Positions 25,361 to 32,953 of a stretch of 64,000 bases of DNA are shown here, one piece after another (position 1 is the stretch's first letter; each line of letters begins with the position of its first letter). The notes beneath the pieces were generated by a model. That model saw only the letters and a program-made list of their open reading frames with translations, was not told the DNA's origin and ran no database searches. The translations under genes and the position numbers were made by a program. Origin of the DNA: an uncultured Clostridia bacterium (GTDB lineage Bacteria; Bacillota; Clostridia; UBA1381); contig CAKSNH010000001.1 in NCBI GenBank assembly GCA_934476075.1, positions 124,001 to 188,000 of the forward strand, read 5' to 3'.

Positions 25361-26403
25361 TGGAACAGAAAGAAATACGCTTCATAGACAGTCATTACAA
25401 CGAGCTTTTCCGAATAAAAGACGGTGAAAGCATTACGGTTAAATTTTCTGACGGCTCTATGTCGGACAGAAAATGCACATATATTGACGATTATCATACC
25501 AAAATCGGTTACGATGTTTTTCATATTTGCGAATTTGCAGAGCTTATGGAGCGTGGCGGAAGTACATACCGCCCGAAAGACACACCGGGATATACGCTTG
25601 AAAAAATTGAGCAGTCGGAATTTGAATACACCTTTGCACCGGGCAAAAATGAAGAATTAAATCGTGGCTGCGTCTGCTATGTTCGCTGTTATTTTGATAA
25701 TTCCGTTGACGAGCGTTTGCAGACTGATTCCCTACTTGAAAACAAAGAGAATTATGAAAAATATCATACTCCCGATTTTGCTCTTGAATGTGATAATGTT
25801 GTAAACTACCTCAGATTTCAAGCGGACACGCCTATTCTCAAAAGCAGGGTTGCAATGCACAATGCGGCATACGACCTAAAAGCTGAAAGGCTTGCAAGCG
25901 ACAAAGATGTTTGCGGATACAAGGTTACAACCGACAAAAATGTATTTTACATACGGTGCGACCCACGCAAAAATACATATAACGCATATATCTATTGTTA
26001 TGATAAACAAGCATTGCAGACCTACAAGTATTTGAAATTCGTTGAGCAGAACTATGACGCAATCAGCAAGGACAAATTTTACAAAACCGCAAACGGAGTT
26101 ATGGAAATGTACTATAACCCCGATGCAAATGCCGGAGGACAGCTTGTTGAGCTTACCATATATAACGAGGATATTTTGGATGCGGCAAAGCTGTATAAGA
26201 AACCGCAGGACTTTTTCTCTCACATTGAGGGAATGTCAAAAGGAGCTTTGTATGATGTCGGCACCGAAACTTTTATGGAAACGGCAAAGGACTTTATCGA
26301 AAGCAAGGCGGATTTTGAGGGTTGTTCGCTTAAAACAATGAACACACTCAAAAAATATGCTGCTCCCGAAAAATCTAAAACCGATAAAGAGCCGGAGCGA
26401 TAA
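25360..26403 (+). CDS. Conserved element protein with YodL/DUF4316-like start, 347 aa
   Basis: The first 75 residues (NELFRIKDGESITVKFSDG, RKCTYIDDYHTKIG, FHICEFAELMERGG) match a module common at the N-terminus of large accessory proteins of clostridial conjugative elements. Residues 90-330 are a mixed alpha/beta region that I do not recognise. Soluble, intact. It is the last gene of the parB-accessory run before a new promoter. Confidence 0.6.
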   Translation: MEQKEIRFIDSHYNELFRIKDGESITVKFSDGSMSDRKCTYIDDYHTKIGYDVFHICEFAELMERGGSTYRPKDTPGYTLEKIEQSEFEYTFAPGKNEELNRGCVCYVRCYFDNSVDERLQTDSLLENKENYEKYHTPDFALECDNVVNYLRFQADTPILKSRVAMHNAAYDLKAERLASDKDVCGYKVTTDKNVFYIRCDPRKNTYNAYIYCYDKQALQTYKYLKFVEQNYDAISKDKFYKTANGVMEMYYNPDANAGGQLVELTIYNEDILDAAKLYKKPQDFFSHIEGMSKGALYDVGTETFMETAKDFIESKADFEGCSLKTMNTLKKYAAPEKSKTDKEPER

Positions 26404-26408
26404 TTTTT

Positions 26409-26437
26409 TTGCAGGGTGATATAAAATACAGTATAAT
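26409..26437 (+). promoter_or_regulatory. Promoter before the helicase remnant
   Basis: TTGCAG (26409-26414), 17 bases, TATAAT (26432-26437), followed by AAGGAG. It may have been newly useful after the 5' part of the gene was lost. Confidence 0.6.
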
Positions 26438-26461
26438 AAAAGTACAAGGAGAGTGATTTTT

Positions 26462-27082
26462 ATGATGACAGCTAAGGTTGTGAAATTCTACCCCAAACAA
26501 ATTGCGGAAATCGCAGCAAGAATAAAAGGGCTTGAAAAGGATATTGAAACAGTCAAGCAGTATCCGAAGGCTGAGGATAAATTCAACACAATGACGATTG
26601 ACGGGTTTGGATATTTTGAAAAAGAAAAAGCGGGCAACGCACTCATTGAACGCTGCAAAAAGATGACCTCGGAGGAGCCGGTGAACATCGGCGATTACCG
26701 GGGTTTTTCTATGGAGCTTTCCTTTGACAGCTTTCAAAAATTATTCTATGTAACTCTTGTCGGTAGCTTGTCGCACAAGGTTGAACTCGGAACAGATGTG
26801 TTCGGCAATATCCAGCGTATCGACAATGCTTTGGACGGTTTTGAAAAACGGCTTGAATTTGAAAAAGAAAAACTTGCGAACACCAATACGCAGTATGAAA
26901 CCGCAAAGGCTGAAGCAAAACGGGCGTTTCCGCAGGAGGCGGAATTGCAGGAAAAAACAAAACGCCTTGCCGCTGTTGAGGCACTGCTCAAAATGGATAA
27001 AAAGGACGATAATGTTATCGACACAGATGTTTCCGATGCAGAAGTGCCGCAGCAAAAGCGTGAATACGCTATGGCAAGGTAA
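26462..27082 (+). CDS. C-terminal remnant of a giant SNF2 helicase/methylase of conjugative elements
   Basis: 206 residues from ATG 26462, 10 bases after AGGAG. Blocks such as ALIERCKKMTSEEP, YRGFSMELSFDSFQ, LGTDVFGNIQRIDNAL and FPQEAELQEKTKRL match the very end of the DEAD/SNF2 helicase-methylase proteins of over 2000 residues found in Tn1549-like elements. All helicase and methylase motifs are missing. The remnant still has its own promoter and ribosome site, so a small protein may be made. Confidence 0.65.
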   Translation: MMTAKVVKFYPKQIAEIAARIKGLEKDIETVKQYPKAEDKFNTMTIDGFGYFEKEKAGNALIERCKKMTSEEPVNIGDYRGFSMELSFDSFQKLFYVTLVGSLSHKVELGTDVFGNIQRIDNALDGFEKRLEFEKEKLANTNTQYETAKAEAKRAFPQEAELQEKTKRLAAVEALLKMDKKDDNVIDTDVSDAEVPQQKREYAMAR

Positions 27083-27121
27083 AAAATCATAGTGCATATT
27101 GATGAAAAAGCTCCGTGCATA

Positions 27122-27150
27122 TTGACAAAAGGTCGGTATTCCGATATACT
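27122..27150 (+). promoter_or_regulatory. Promoter-operator of the HTH/HipA-like pair
   Basis: TTGACA (27122-27127), 17 bases, TATACT (27145-27150). The spacer contains the inverted repeat TCGG-TATT-CCGA, and the 11-base sequence gtgcatattga is repeated at 27092 and 27115, the second overlapping the -35 box. This suggests autoregulation by the HTH protein. Confidence 0.65.
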
Positions 27151-27185
27151 ATATGTATAATAATATTGAAAGGGCGGTGCTGAAA

Positions 27186-27647
27186 ATGACATTACAGAAT
27201 TTACTCGACAGCGAAAATATTACGAAGTATCAGCTTTCAAAGATAAGCGGAGTACCGAAAACAACCGTTATCGATATATGTTCGGGGAAAACCTCAATTC
27301 AAAAGTGCAATGCAAAAACCGTACAGCAGATAGCAAAAGCCTTGAACTGCTCTATGGAGGATATAATGGAGCTTGAAAACGGCGAATACAGCTCTGAAAC
27401 AGGTATGCCGACGGACGAAACGCACTTTGAGTGCGGACTGCCGAAGTACCTTGCAGAATCGTTTGAACGAATGAAAAAATCGTGGAAAACTGTAGACAGC
27501 GGCAAAAAGGATTATCATTGGGATATATGCTGGTGCGAGCTAAACGCCGATATAAATTCCGCAGAGGTTGAAAACCTCATTTCAAGTGAGCAAGCGTGGT
27601 ACCTACGGCGTAAATATTTAAGAATGGAAAGGCAGGATGATATATGA
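27186..27647 (+). CDS. XRE-type antitoxin-like regulator
   Basis: 153 residues from ATG 27186 behind AAAGGGCGGTG. Residues 1-60 form an HTH domain (KYQLSKISGVPKTTVIDICS). A C-terminal domain of about 80 residues (SFERMKKSWKTVDSG to EQAWYLRRKYL) may contact the kinase. Its end overlaps the start of the HipA-like gene (ATGATATATGATAG), the classical antitoxin-first order. It likely represses its own promoter. Confidence 0.75.
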   Translation: MTLQNLLDSENITKYQLSKISGVPKTTVIDICSGKTSIQKCNAKTVQQIAKALNCSMEDIMELENGEYSSETGMPTDETHFECGLPKYLAESFERMKKSWKTVDSGKKDYHWDICWCELNADINSAEVENLISSEQAWYLRRKYLRMERQDDI

Positions 27648-28552
27648 TAGACTTTACAAATGCGGTGCAAAAAAACAAAACTTATGCCGGAGCCAACGGC
27701 GGTAAAATTTCGGTTTTGTATAACGGCGAGCAATATATGCTGAAATTTCCGCCGTTCCCTACAATAAATAAGGAAATGAGCTATACAAACAGCTGTATCA
27801 GCGAATACATCGGCTGCAAGGTTTTTGAGTCTGTGGGAATACCCGTACAGGAAACGGTTATCGGAACCTACACAAGCAAGGGCAAGGAAAAAGTTGTTGT
27901 TGCCTGCAAGGATTTTACCTCGCAAGGGATAACGCTTCAAGATTTTGCATCACTCAAAAACCGCATTATTGACTCCGAAAGAAACGGTTACGGTACGGAG
28001 CTTGCAGATATTTTATCAACCATTGACGAGCAGACAGCGATGGATTCCGAAACACTTAAAACAAGGTTTTGGGATATGTTTATCGTTGACGCTCTGATAG
28101 GAAATTGGGACAGACACAACGGAAATTGGGGATTTTTATATAACAACGCTACCGATGAAGTAACGCTCGCCCCGGTATTTGATTGCGGCAGCAGTCTTTA
28201 CCCACAGGCGGACGAGGACTTAATGAAAAAGATATTAAGCGACAAAAATGAGCTTAATCACAGAATTTTCGATATACCGTTATCGGCTGTAACCTATAAC
28301 GGCAAAAAGATAAATTACTTCAAATTTTTGTCGGAGGGTAAATTTCCGGACTGCAACAAGGCTCTCAAACGGATAGCAAGCCGTATTGATATGAAGAAAA
28401 TCTATGAAATTATAGACAATACGCCTACCATAACAGAGCTTCAAAAGGAGTTTTACAAAACAATGCTCACGGCAAGAAAAGAGCGTATCATTGATTTTTC
28501 CTTAAATAAATTAAAAGAAAAGTCAAGAAAGCACGATGATATGCAAAGATAA
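27644..28552 (+). CDS. HipA/CtkA-like Ser/Thr kinase, toxin candidate
   Basis: 302 residues. An N-terminal lobe (YMLKFPPFP, with the probable ATP-binding Lys) precedes the HipA-type catalytic motif DALIGNWDRHNGNWGF and the metal-binding PVFDCGSSL. HipA kinases phosphorylate targets such as glutamyl-tRNA synthetase and cause growth arrest. This shorter form, with an HTH partner just upstream, may be a toxin-antitoxin module that stabilises the element, or a defence kinase. All key residues are visible, and the frame is intact. Confidence 0.78.
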   Translation: MIDFTNAVQKNKTYAGANGGKISVLYNGEQYMLKFPPFPTINKEMSYTNSCISEYIGCKVFESVGIPVQETVIGTYTSKGKEKVVVACKDFTSQGITLQDFASLKNRIIDSERNGYGTELADILSTIDEQTAMDSETLKTRFWDMFIVDALIGNWDRHNGNWGFLYNNATDEVTLAPVFDCGSSLYPQADEDLMKKILSDKNELNHRIFDIPLSAVTYNGKKINYFKFLSEGKFPDCNKALKRIASRIDMKKIYEIIDNTPTITELQKEFYKTMLTARKERIIDFSLNKLKEKSRKHDDMQR

Positions 28553-28572
28553 TAAAATCAAATAATCGGCAT

Positions 28573-28603
28573 AACCGGCAGGAGAAATCTTGTCGGTTTT
28601 TTT
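28573..28603 (+). terminator. Terminator of the HTH/HipA-like pair
   Basis: An 8-base stem with one G-U pair (AACCGGCA with TGTCGGTT) followed by a T-run. Confidence 0.65.
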
Positions 28604-28634
28604 ATGCCCGAAAATATGAAAGGAATGATGATAA

Positions 28635-29096
28635 ATGAATAACAAAAAAACAAAACCCATTGGAAGAACGATAAAGTTGTGCAGACAGTATAACGGCTTA
28701 TCGCAGTCGGAACTTGGCAAAAAGGTCGGCTTTACGAAAAAGACCGCCGGTACACGCATAGGACAATACGAAAGAGAGCGAATTTACGCAAAACCGCAGA
28801 TCACAGCAAAGCTGGCAAGATTGCTCGGCATACACAGATTTGCAATATCAAGGCTGTCTGTCGATTCCGAGCTTGAAACGCTCCATACACTGTTTAAGAT
28901 TGATATGCTTTACGGACTTAATTGGAGCAAAAACGGAGATGTCGTATCGCTGTCGTTTCCCGATAACTGCAAGACCGTAAACCGACACTTGAAAAATGTG
29001 TATGAAGCTCGGCAGGCGTTAATGCGTGGAGAAATCACCTATAATGATTACAACCACATAAAGAACGTCTGCGGAACATACAAAAAATGCAAATAA
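28635..29096 (+). CDS. XRE regulator with conserved C-terminal domain
   Basis: 153 residues with ATG behind GAAAGGAATG. The HTH (GLSQSELGKKVGFTKKTAGT, then RIGQYERERI) is followed by a domain containing LHTLFKIDMLYGL and ITYNDYNHIK. The protein at 52619 outside the inner element has the same plan. The two probably came from related elements. Targets are unknown. Confidence 0.72.
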   Translation: MNNKKTKPIGRTIKLCRQYNGLSQSELGKKVGFTKKTAGTRIGQYERERIYAKPQITAKLARLLGIHRFAISRLSVDSELETLHTLFKIDMLYGLNWSKNGDVVSLSFPDNCKTVNRHLKNVYEARQALMRGEITYNDYNHIKNVCGTYKKCK

Positions 29097-29110
29097 ACAC
29101 ACGCAAATCA

Positions 29111-29137
29111 GTCTGCCCCATATGGCAGGCTTTTTTT
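29111..29137 (+). terminator. Terminator after the XRE gene
   Basis: A 7-base stem (GTCTGCC with GGCAGGC) followed by seven T. Confidence 0.7.
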
Positions 29138-29172
29138 GATACAAAAATTTATGAAAGATGAGGTAATCAAAA

Positions 29173-29840
29173 ATGAACACCAATTACAACAGAGAAGCAT
29201 TTGTGCGCTCGCTTGAAAAGCTGTGTCTGCTGCACCTCGGTGCAAGCTCCTTTGCACAGGATGTGATTTATGATGCGGAAAGGATTGTGCCAAAAGGTTT
29301 TGATCCGCTTATGCACTTTCCCTTTAAGCCCGTTTATGTATTTGAAGCATACGGAAACAGCAGCAAATATTTTGAAAACGGATACGGTGAAAAACCGATA
29401 TTCGGAAAAAACGCATATCTGCTCGACAGAACCTTCACGGTGAATACGGCTGAATTGTGCGAGATGTCGGGGGTTACGAACTGTGGCTGCTTGACGATAT
29501 GACGCTTGCGGCTACATATTATCACAGAATGATAGTCCGTTCCGATGACAAATTTGAAGCCGTGATATATCGCCGATATATGAAGGACGGGTTATACAAG
29601 TACGGAGAGGAATTTGAAGCCGCCGCATTTTGGGAGTTAATTCAATATCTCATTGCCAAGTATCTCTGCGGCTATGAAGAATGCGATCATAAGTGCAGCG
29701 TTTGTGAATACGGCGAGATTATATTGGAATATGAAAATAAAATCAAAGCTGATGATGAGGACGATTGCGCTGATTTTGAGTATGAGTGCAGCGAGGACGA
29801 GTGCAAAAACTGTCCCTGCAAGGACGAATGCGGAATGTAA
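29173..29840 (+). pseudogene. Unknown element protein, broken by a one-base deletion
   Basis: The first frame runs from ATG 29173 to 29502; the second resumes near 29457 and runs to 29840. At GAATTGTGCGAG one T seems lost: GAATTTGTGCGAG would give a continuous protein (TAEFVRDVGGYELWLLDDM) of about 222 residues. The C-terminus is rich in Cys, Asp and Glu (ECKNCPCKDEC-like pattern) and may bind metal. The function is unknown. Confidence 0.7.
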
Positions 29841-30004
29841 AGGTAGCTTTCCCGGCGGAAAGCACAACGCCGAAGGCGGACGGGACAAATGCGTGAGCAT
29901 TTGTATTAGCAAGCACGGCATTTTGACGGCAAAACGCCCGCTTGTTAGTGGCAATGCCCCTAATCCCCCACCGCACGGCTAAAAGAAATGAGGTGATTTT
30001 AACA
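29841..30004 (+). other. Candidate transfer origin upstream of mobC
   Basis: A more GC-rich 164-base region with a perfect inverted repeat ACAAATGC-GTGA-GCATTTGT (29885-29904) and the string GGCAATGCCCCTAATCCCCC just before mobC. Transfer origins of Tn1549-like elements lie in this position. No nic site is proven. Confidence 0.4.
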
Positions 30005-30307
30005 ATGGATAAAATCAAAATATCGGTACGGCTCACCGAACAGGAACACAAACGGCTGAAAACAAATGCCGCCGCTTGTGCCTTAAAAATTGAACCATAT
30101 ATCCGCAAGCTGATTATGGGCAATATTATTCGCCCCCGTCCGCCCGATGAATATGTAAAACTGCTTCGTGAGATAAACGCTATCGGAAACAACATAAATC
30201 AGATAGCACATATCGCAAATGCAGAGCATCGTATCTCGGAGGATAAAATTGAAACCGTGCTGCAAATGCAAAACGATATTATGCGTCTTGTGAGGAGCGT
30301 CCGATAA
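30005..30307 (+). CDS. mobC: MobC-like relaxosome protein
   Basis: 100 residues from ATG 30005 behind GAGGTG; an upstream open frame lacks a ribosome site. It reads KISVRLTEQEHKRLKTNAAA (ribbon-helix-helix), then YIRKLIMGNIIRPRPPDEY and LLREINAIGNNINQIAHIAN, the typical MobC block. It helps the relaxase open the transfer origin. It is intact, although the relaxase that follows and overlaps it is destroyed. Confidence 0.85.
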   Translation: MDKIKISVRLTEQEHKRLKTNAAACALKIEPYIRKLIMGNIIRPRPPDEYVKLLREINAIGNNINQIAHIANAEHRISEDKIETVLQMQNDIMRLVRSVR

Positions 30308-30510
30308 TGGCAATTACGAAAATATGGACGGTCAAATCAAGGCTCGATTCAAGTCTTAACTATATCGCCAATCCCGACAAGACAAGTATAAATCCCGACA
30401 TTGATGCGGTAGAGGGTGTAATCAAATATATAAAAAATGAGGACAAGACCGAAAATTGCCTTTATGTCAAATCGCAGGCGAGGAAAATATACAAGAGTTT
30501 ATGTCGATGA
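30307..30510 (+). pseudogene. N-terminal fragment of a MobA/VirD2-type relaxase
   Basis: ATG 30307 overlaps the mobC stop. The first 54 codons (ITKIWTVKSRLDSSLNYIAN, then TENCLYV) match the start of relaxases of clostridial conjugative elements. After CLYV at 30468 the sequence changes to virB4 DNA and the frame closes at 30510. The catalytic Tyr/His region is lost. The deletion has removed the rest of relaxase, the coupling protein and most of the transfer channel genes. Confidence 0.85.
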
Positions 30511-30877
30511 AGCACACTTGCATTTCAAAAATCCGTACAGTGCGGATTTTCTTTTGAAGTGCTGGAAACGGTTTAGAAAATATGGCGGACTGCTCACGGG
30601 TATTACGCAGAATATTTCCGACTACCTGTTAAATGAAACGGCAAGAGGTATGCTTTCAAACAGCGAATTTCTGTTGCTCTTAAATCAAGCGCCGTCAGAC
30701 AGAAAGGACTTATCGGAGCTTTTATCCATATCCGATACGCAGATGAGCTACATCACCAATGCCGAAGCTGGACGGGGACTTATAAAGGTCGGCGGCTCTA
30801 TTGTGCCGTTTATCAATGAGTTTCCGACCGATACGAAACTCTATAAACTGATGTCAACAAAAATTAATGAACAGTAA
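30470..30877 (+). pseudogene. C-terminal fragment of the VirB4-like transfer ATPase
   Basis: The frame enters at GKYTRVYVDEAHLHF (Walker B region) and continues with FRKYGGLLTGITQNISDYL, LLLNQAPSDRKDLSEL and GGSIVPFINEFP to a stop, the normal end of VirB4/TrsE ATPases. About two thirds of the protein including Walker A is missing. It is joined directly to the relaxase fragment between 30469 and 30481. Confidence 0.88.
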
Positions 30878-30886
30878 TATTATATG

Positions 30887-30911
30887 CGGCGGAGCAATAA
30901 AAACTCCGCCG
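30887..30911 (+). terminator. Hairpin between virB4 remnant and GGDEF gene
   Basis: An 8-base GC-rich stem (CGGCGGAG with CTCCGCCG) before a short T-rich tract. It is probably a weak terminator. Confidence 0.45.
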
Positions 30912-30931
30912 TTATCTTTTAGGAGGACACT

Positions 30932-31417
30932 ATGAAAAACAAAATGACAGAAAAATTATTTGAGCTTGCCTATACCGACAGTATGACCGAAGTGCAAAAC
31001 CGCAACGCTTATGAGGAACGCTTGAAAAAGCTCCGAAAGCCTAACGCAAACATTTCACGCATTACGGCTGTTGCTGTCGATGTAAACGGCTTGAAAGAGA
31101 TAAACGACAGTTACGGACATTTCAGCGGTGATGACGAAATAAAGACCGTTGCAAAGGCTCTCCGAGATACTATCGGATTAAAGGCTGACATTTACCGTAT
31201 CGGCGGTGATGAATTTGTCTGCATATCCGAAAGCAATGTGCTGCCGTATATATCGCAATTTAAGGACACGATATATTTTATCAACAATGAAAAGCTGTAT
31301 AACCTGTCTGTTTCGATAGGCTATTCAAGATTCCACGAAAAATACAGTAAAGTTATTGACGATATAATCTGCCGTGCCGATGAGAAAATGTATAAGGATA
31401 AAAAGAGTAAAAAATAA
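30932..31417 (+). CDS. GGDEF-domain protein (diguanylate cyclase candidate)
   Basis: 161 residues with ATG behind AGGAGG. It is a single GGDEF domain: DSMTEVQNRNAYEERL at the start, VDVNGLKEINDSYGH, then the active site IGGDEF and SIGYSRFHEKY. All signature residues for making cyclic di-GMP from GTP are visible. No sensor or membrane segment precedes it. Such soluble stand-alone GGDEF genes do occur in the virB4 to CD1108 interval of conjugative elements. It could alter host surface behaviour; that is inference. Confidence 0.85.
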   Translation: MKNKMTEKLFELAYTDSMTEVQNRNAYEERLKKLRKPNANISRITAVAVDVNGLKEINDSYGHFSGDDEIKTVAKALRDTIGLKADIYRIGGDEFVCISESNVLPYISQFKDTIYFINNEKLYNLSVSIGYSRFHEKYSKVIDDIICRADEKMYKDKKSKK

Positions 31418-31435
31418 CGCCGGAGGTGATATACT

Positions 31436-31888
31436 TTGAGCGAAAAAGATATAAAGACAAAGCCGAAAACAACCACTAAGGCTGTTCAGAACGCTCCGAA
31501 AGCCGCAGACCGCTTTGCAAAAGAAGCGGTCAAGAATATTAAAACCGTATCAAAAGATGTGACTATCAAGAATATTACAGATAAGCAGCTTGACACACGG
31601 CAATCGGAGCAGCCGCAGCGAGCCGAAGTTGAAGCAACCGAACAGGTTGAAAATACCTATTATTCCGCCGTTGATACTGTTTACCAAAAAGGCAAGCGTT
31701 TTACGGAAAGCAAGTTAAAGCAACACCGTCAGCAAGTGAAAACAAGGCAAAATCAAAATGCTGATACACTGCAAAACAATGATATTTCAGAGGTGCAGAA
31801 CACACCCAAGCAGCCGAACAATGCTCCGAAAACAAAAGAGAGCATAAGTGACAAAAAGACTGTTATGATTATAATAATGAAAAAATGA
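31436..31888 (+). pseudogene. N-terminal remnant of a CD1108-type peptidoglycan hydrolase
   Basis: TTG 31436 follows GGAGGTGATATACT. The Lys/Thr-rich start (VQNAPKAADRFAKEAVKNIK) is typical of the cytoplasmic tail of CD1108/NlpC-P60 transfer proteins that lie after virB4. The protein then drifts into Gln/Asn-rich sequence and stops at residue 150, before any membrane helix or hydrolase domain. The rest has been replaced by the regulator and surface protein genes. Confidence 0.65.
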
Positions 31889-32070
31889 TAACGCACATAC
31901 CACCCCGACAAAAAAACAACATCTGCTCAAAACTCGGGCAATGTGATGAATCAAGAAATATGAAATGTAACAAATATCAAATAATAATGTCATACAAATA
32001 TAGTTCATTTCACGAAAACGGCATAGTTTTGCTTTTGGTTTAATAATAACTGCATTTCGTTTAAGACTTG

Positions 32071-32099
32071 TTGGTTTTGCTTTTTAAGTATGATATAAT
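32071..32099 (+). promoter_or_regulatory. Promoter of the LytTR gene
   Basis: TTGGTT (32071-32076), 17 bases, TATAAT (32094-32099), with further overlapping TATAAT copies just downstream. The gap 31889-32140 holds no gene. Confidence 0.5.
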
Positions 32100-32140
32100 A
32101 TAATATAATCGTATTTTTTGTGTAAAGAAGGTGATGAAAT

Positions 32141-32932
32141 TTGAGAATAGAAACACAAAGAAAAATTCTCGCCATGTCGCAGAGGATAATTTCGGAATGG
32201 TATAAAGGAAGAACTGATGAATTGATACCTTTGCTTGACGACAAAGCAATGTGGATAGGCGCTGCCGCTTCACAGTTTTACCGCGGAAGGACAGAGGTTG
32301 CCGCTGCACTCAAGATGGTTTCCGGTGATATTCCCCCTTGCATTGTTTCGGAGGAAATGTGGTTTCTGGAGGAATGCGGTTCGGATTGGGGGCTGTGCAC
32401 CGGGAAATGGATATGCACCGTCACAAGTAAAAACCATTATCTTCAGCAGCCGCAAAGAGCAACCTTTCTCTGGCGAACAGACGGGAAGGCTCTTAGGGTG
32501 GTGCATATTCATGTATCGGATCCTATTTACACAACTGAGCCGGACAAGGAATTTTTGGAAGCTGCAAGTGTGCGAAACTACAATTATGTTCAAAGCAAAC
32601 TTAATGATAAGCGAAGAACTATTCAAATCATGACTACCGATTATCAGTACCGTCTGGTAGAACTTGATTTTATTATTTATATTGAAGCACAAAAAGAATG
32701 TCTCTTAATACACACAAGCGAAAATGACTACCGCGTACATGAAGGCATTGGCAGTTTTGTCGAAAGAAATTGTCCGGACTTTATCTTTATACACAGAAGC
32801 TATGCCGTTAATTTGGATTGGATCAAAACCGTTACGCCGACAGAAGTAATTCTGATAAACGGTGAAAGGCTTTCAATATCAAGACAGCGGTATAAAACGA
32901 TTTGTGAAAAAATAAAAGAAAGATTCTGTTAA
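32141..32932 (+). CDS. LytTR regulator with SnoaL/NTF2-like sensor domain
   Basis: 263 residues from TTG 32141 behind AAGGTGATG. Residues 10-130 (IISEWYKGRTDELIPLLDD, FYRGRTEVAAAL) resemble a SnoaL/NTF2-like ligand-binding cup. Residues 165-262 form a LytTR DNA-binding domain (IFIHRSYAVNLDWIKTV, LSISRQRYKTICEKI). LytTR proteins bind direct repeats in promoters of surface and virulence genes. It lies 21 bases before the giant surface protein genes and is probably their activator. Intact. Confidence 0.85.
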   Translation: MRIETQRKILAMSQRIISEWYKGRTDELIPLLDDKAMWIGAAASQFYRGRTEVAAALKMVSGDIPPCIVSEEMWFLEECGSDWGLCTGKWICTVTSKNHYLQQPQRATFLWRTDGKALRVVHIHVSDPIYTTEPDKEFLEAASVRNYNYVQSKLNDKRRTIQIMTTDYQYRLVELDFIIYIEAQKECLLIHTSENDYRVHEGIGSFVERNCPDFIFIHRSYAVNLDWIKTVTPTEVILINGERLSISRQRYKTICEKIKERFC

Positions 32933-32953
32933 AAATTTTAAGGAGGCGCAAAA

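Noticed and set aside
31887..32042. A 51-codon plus-strand frame after the CD1108-like remnant.
   Set aside because: No ribosome site, composition of non-coding AT-rich DNA, and no family resemblance.
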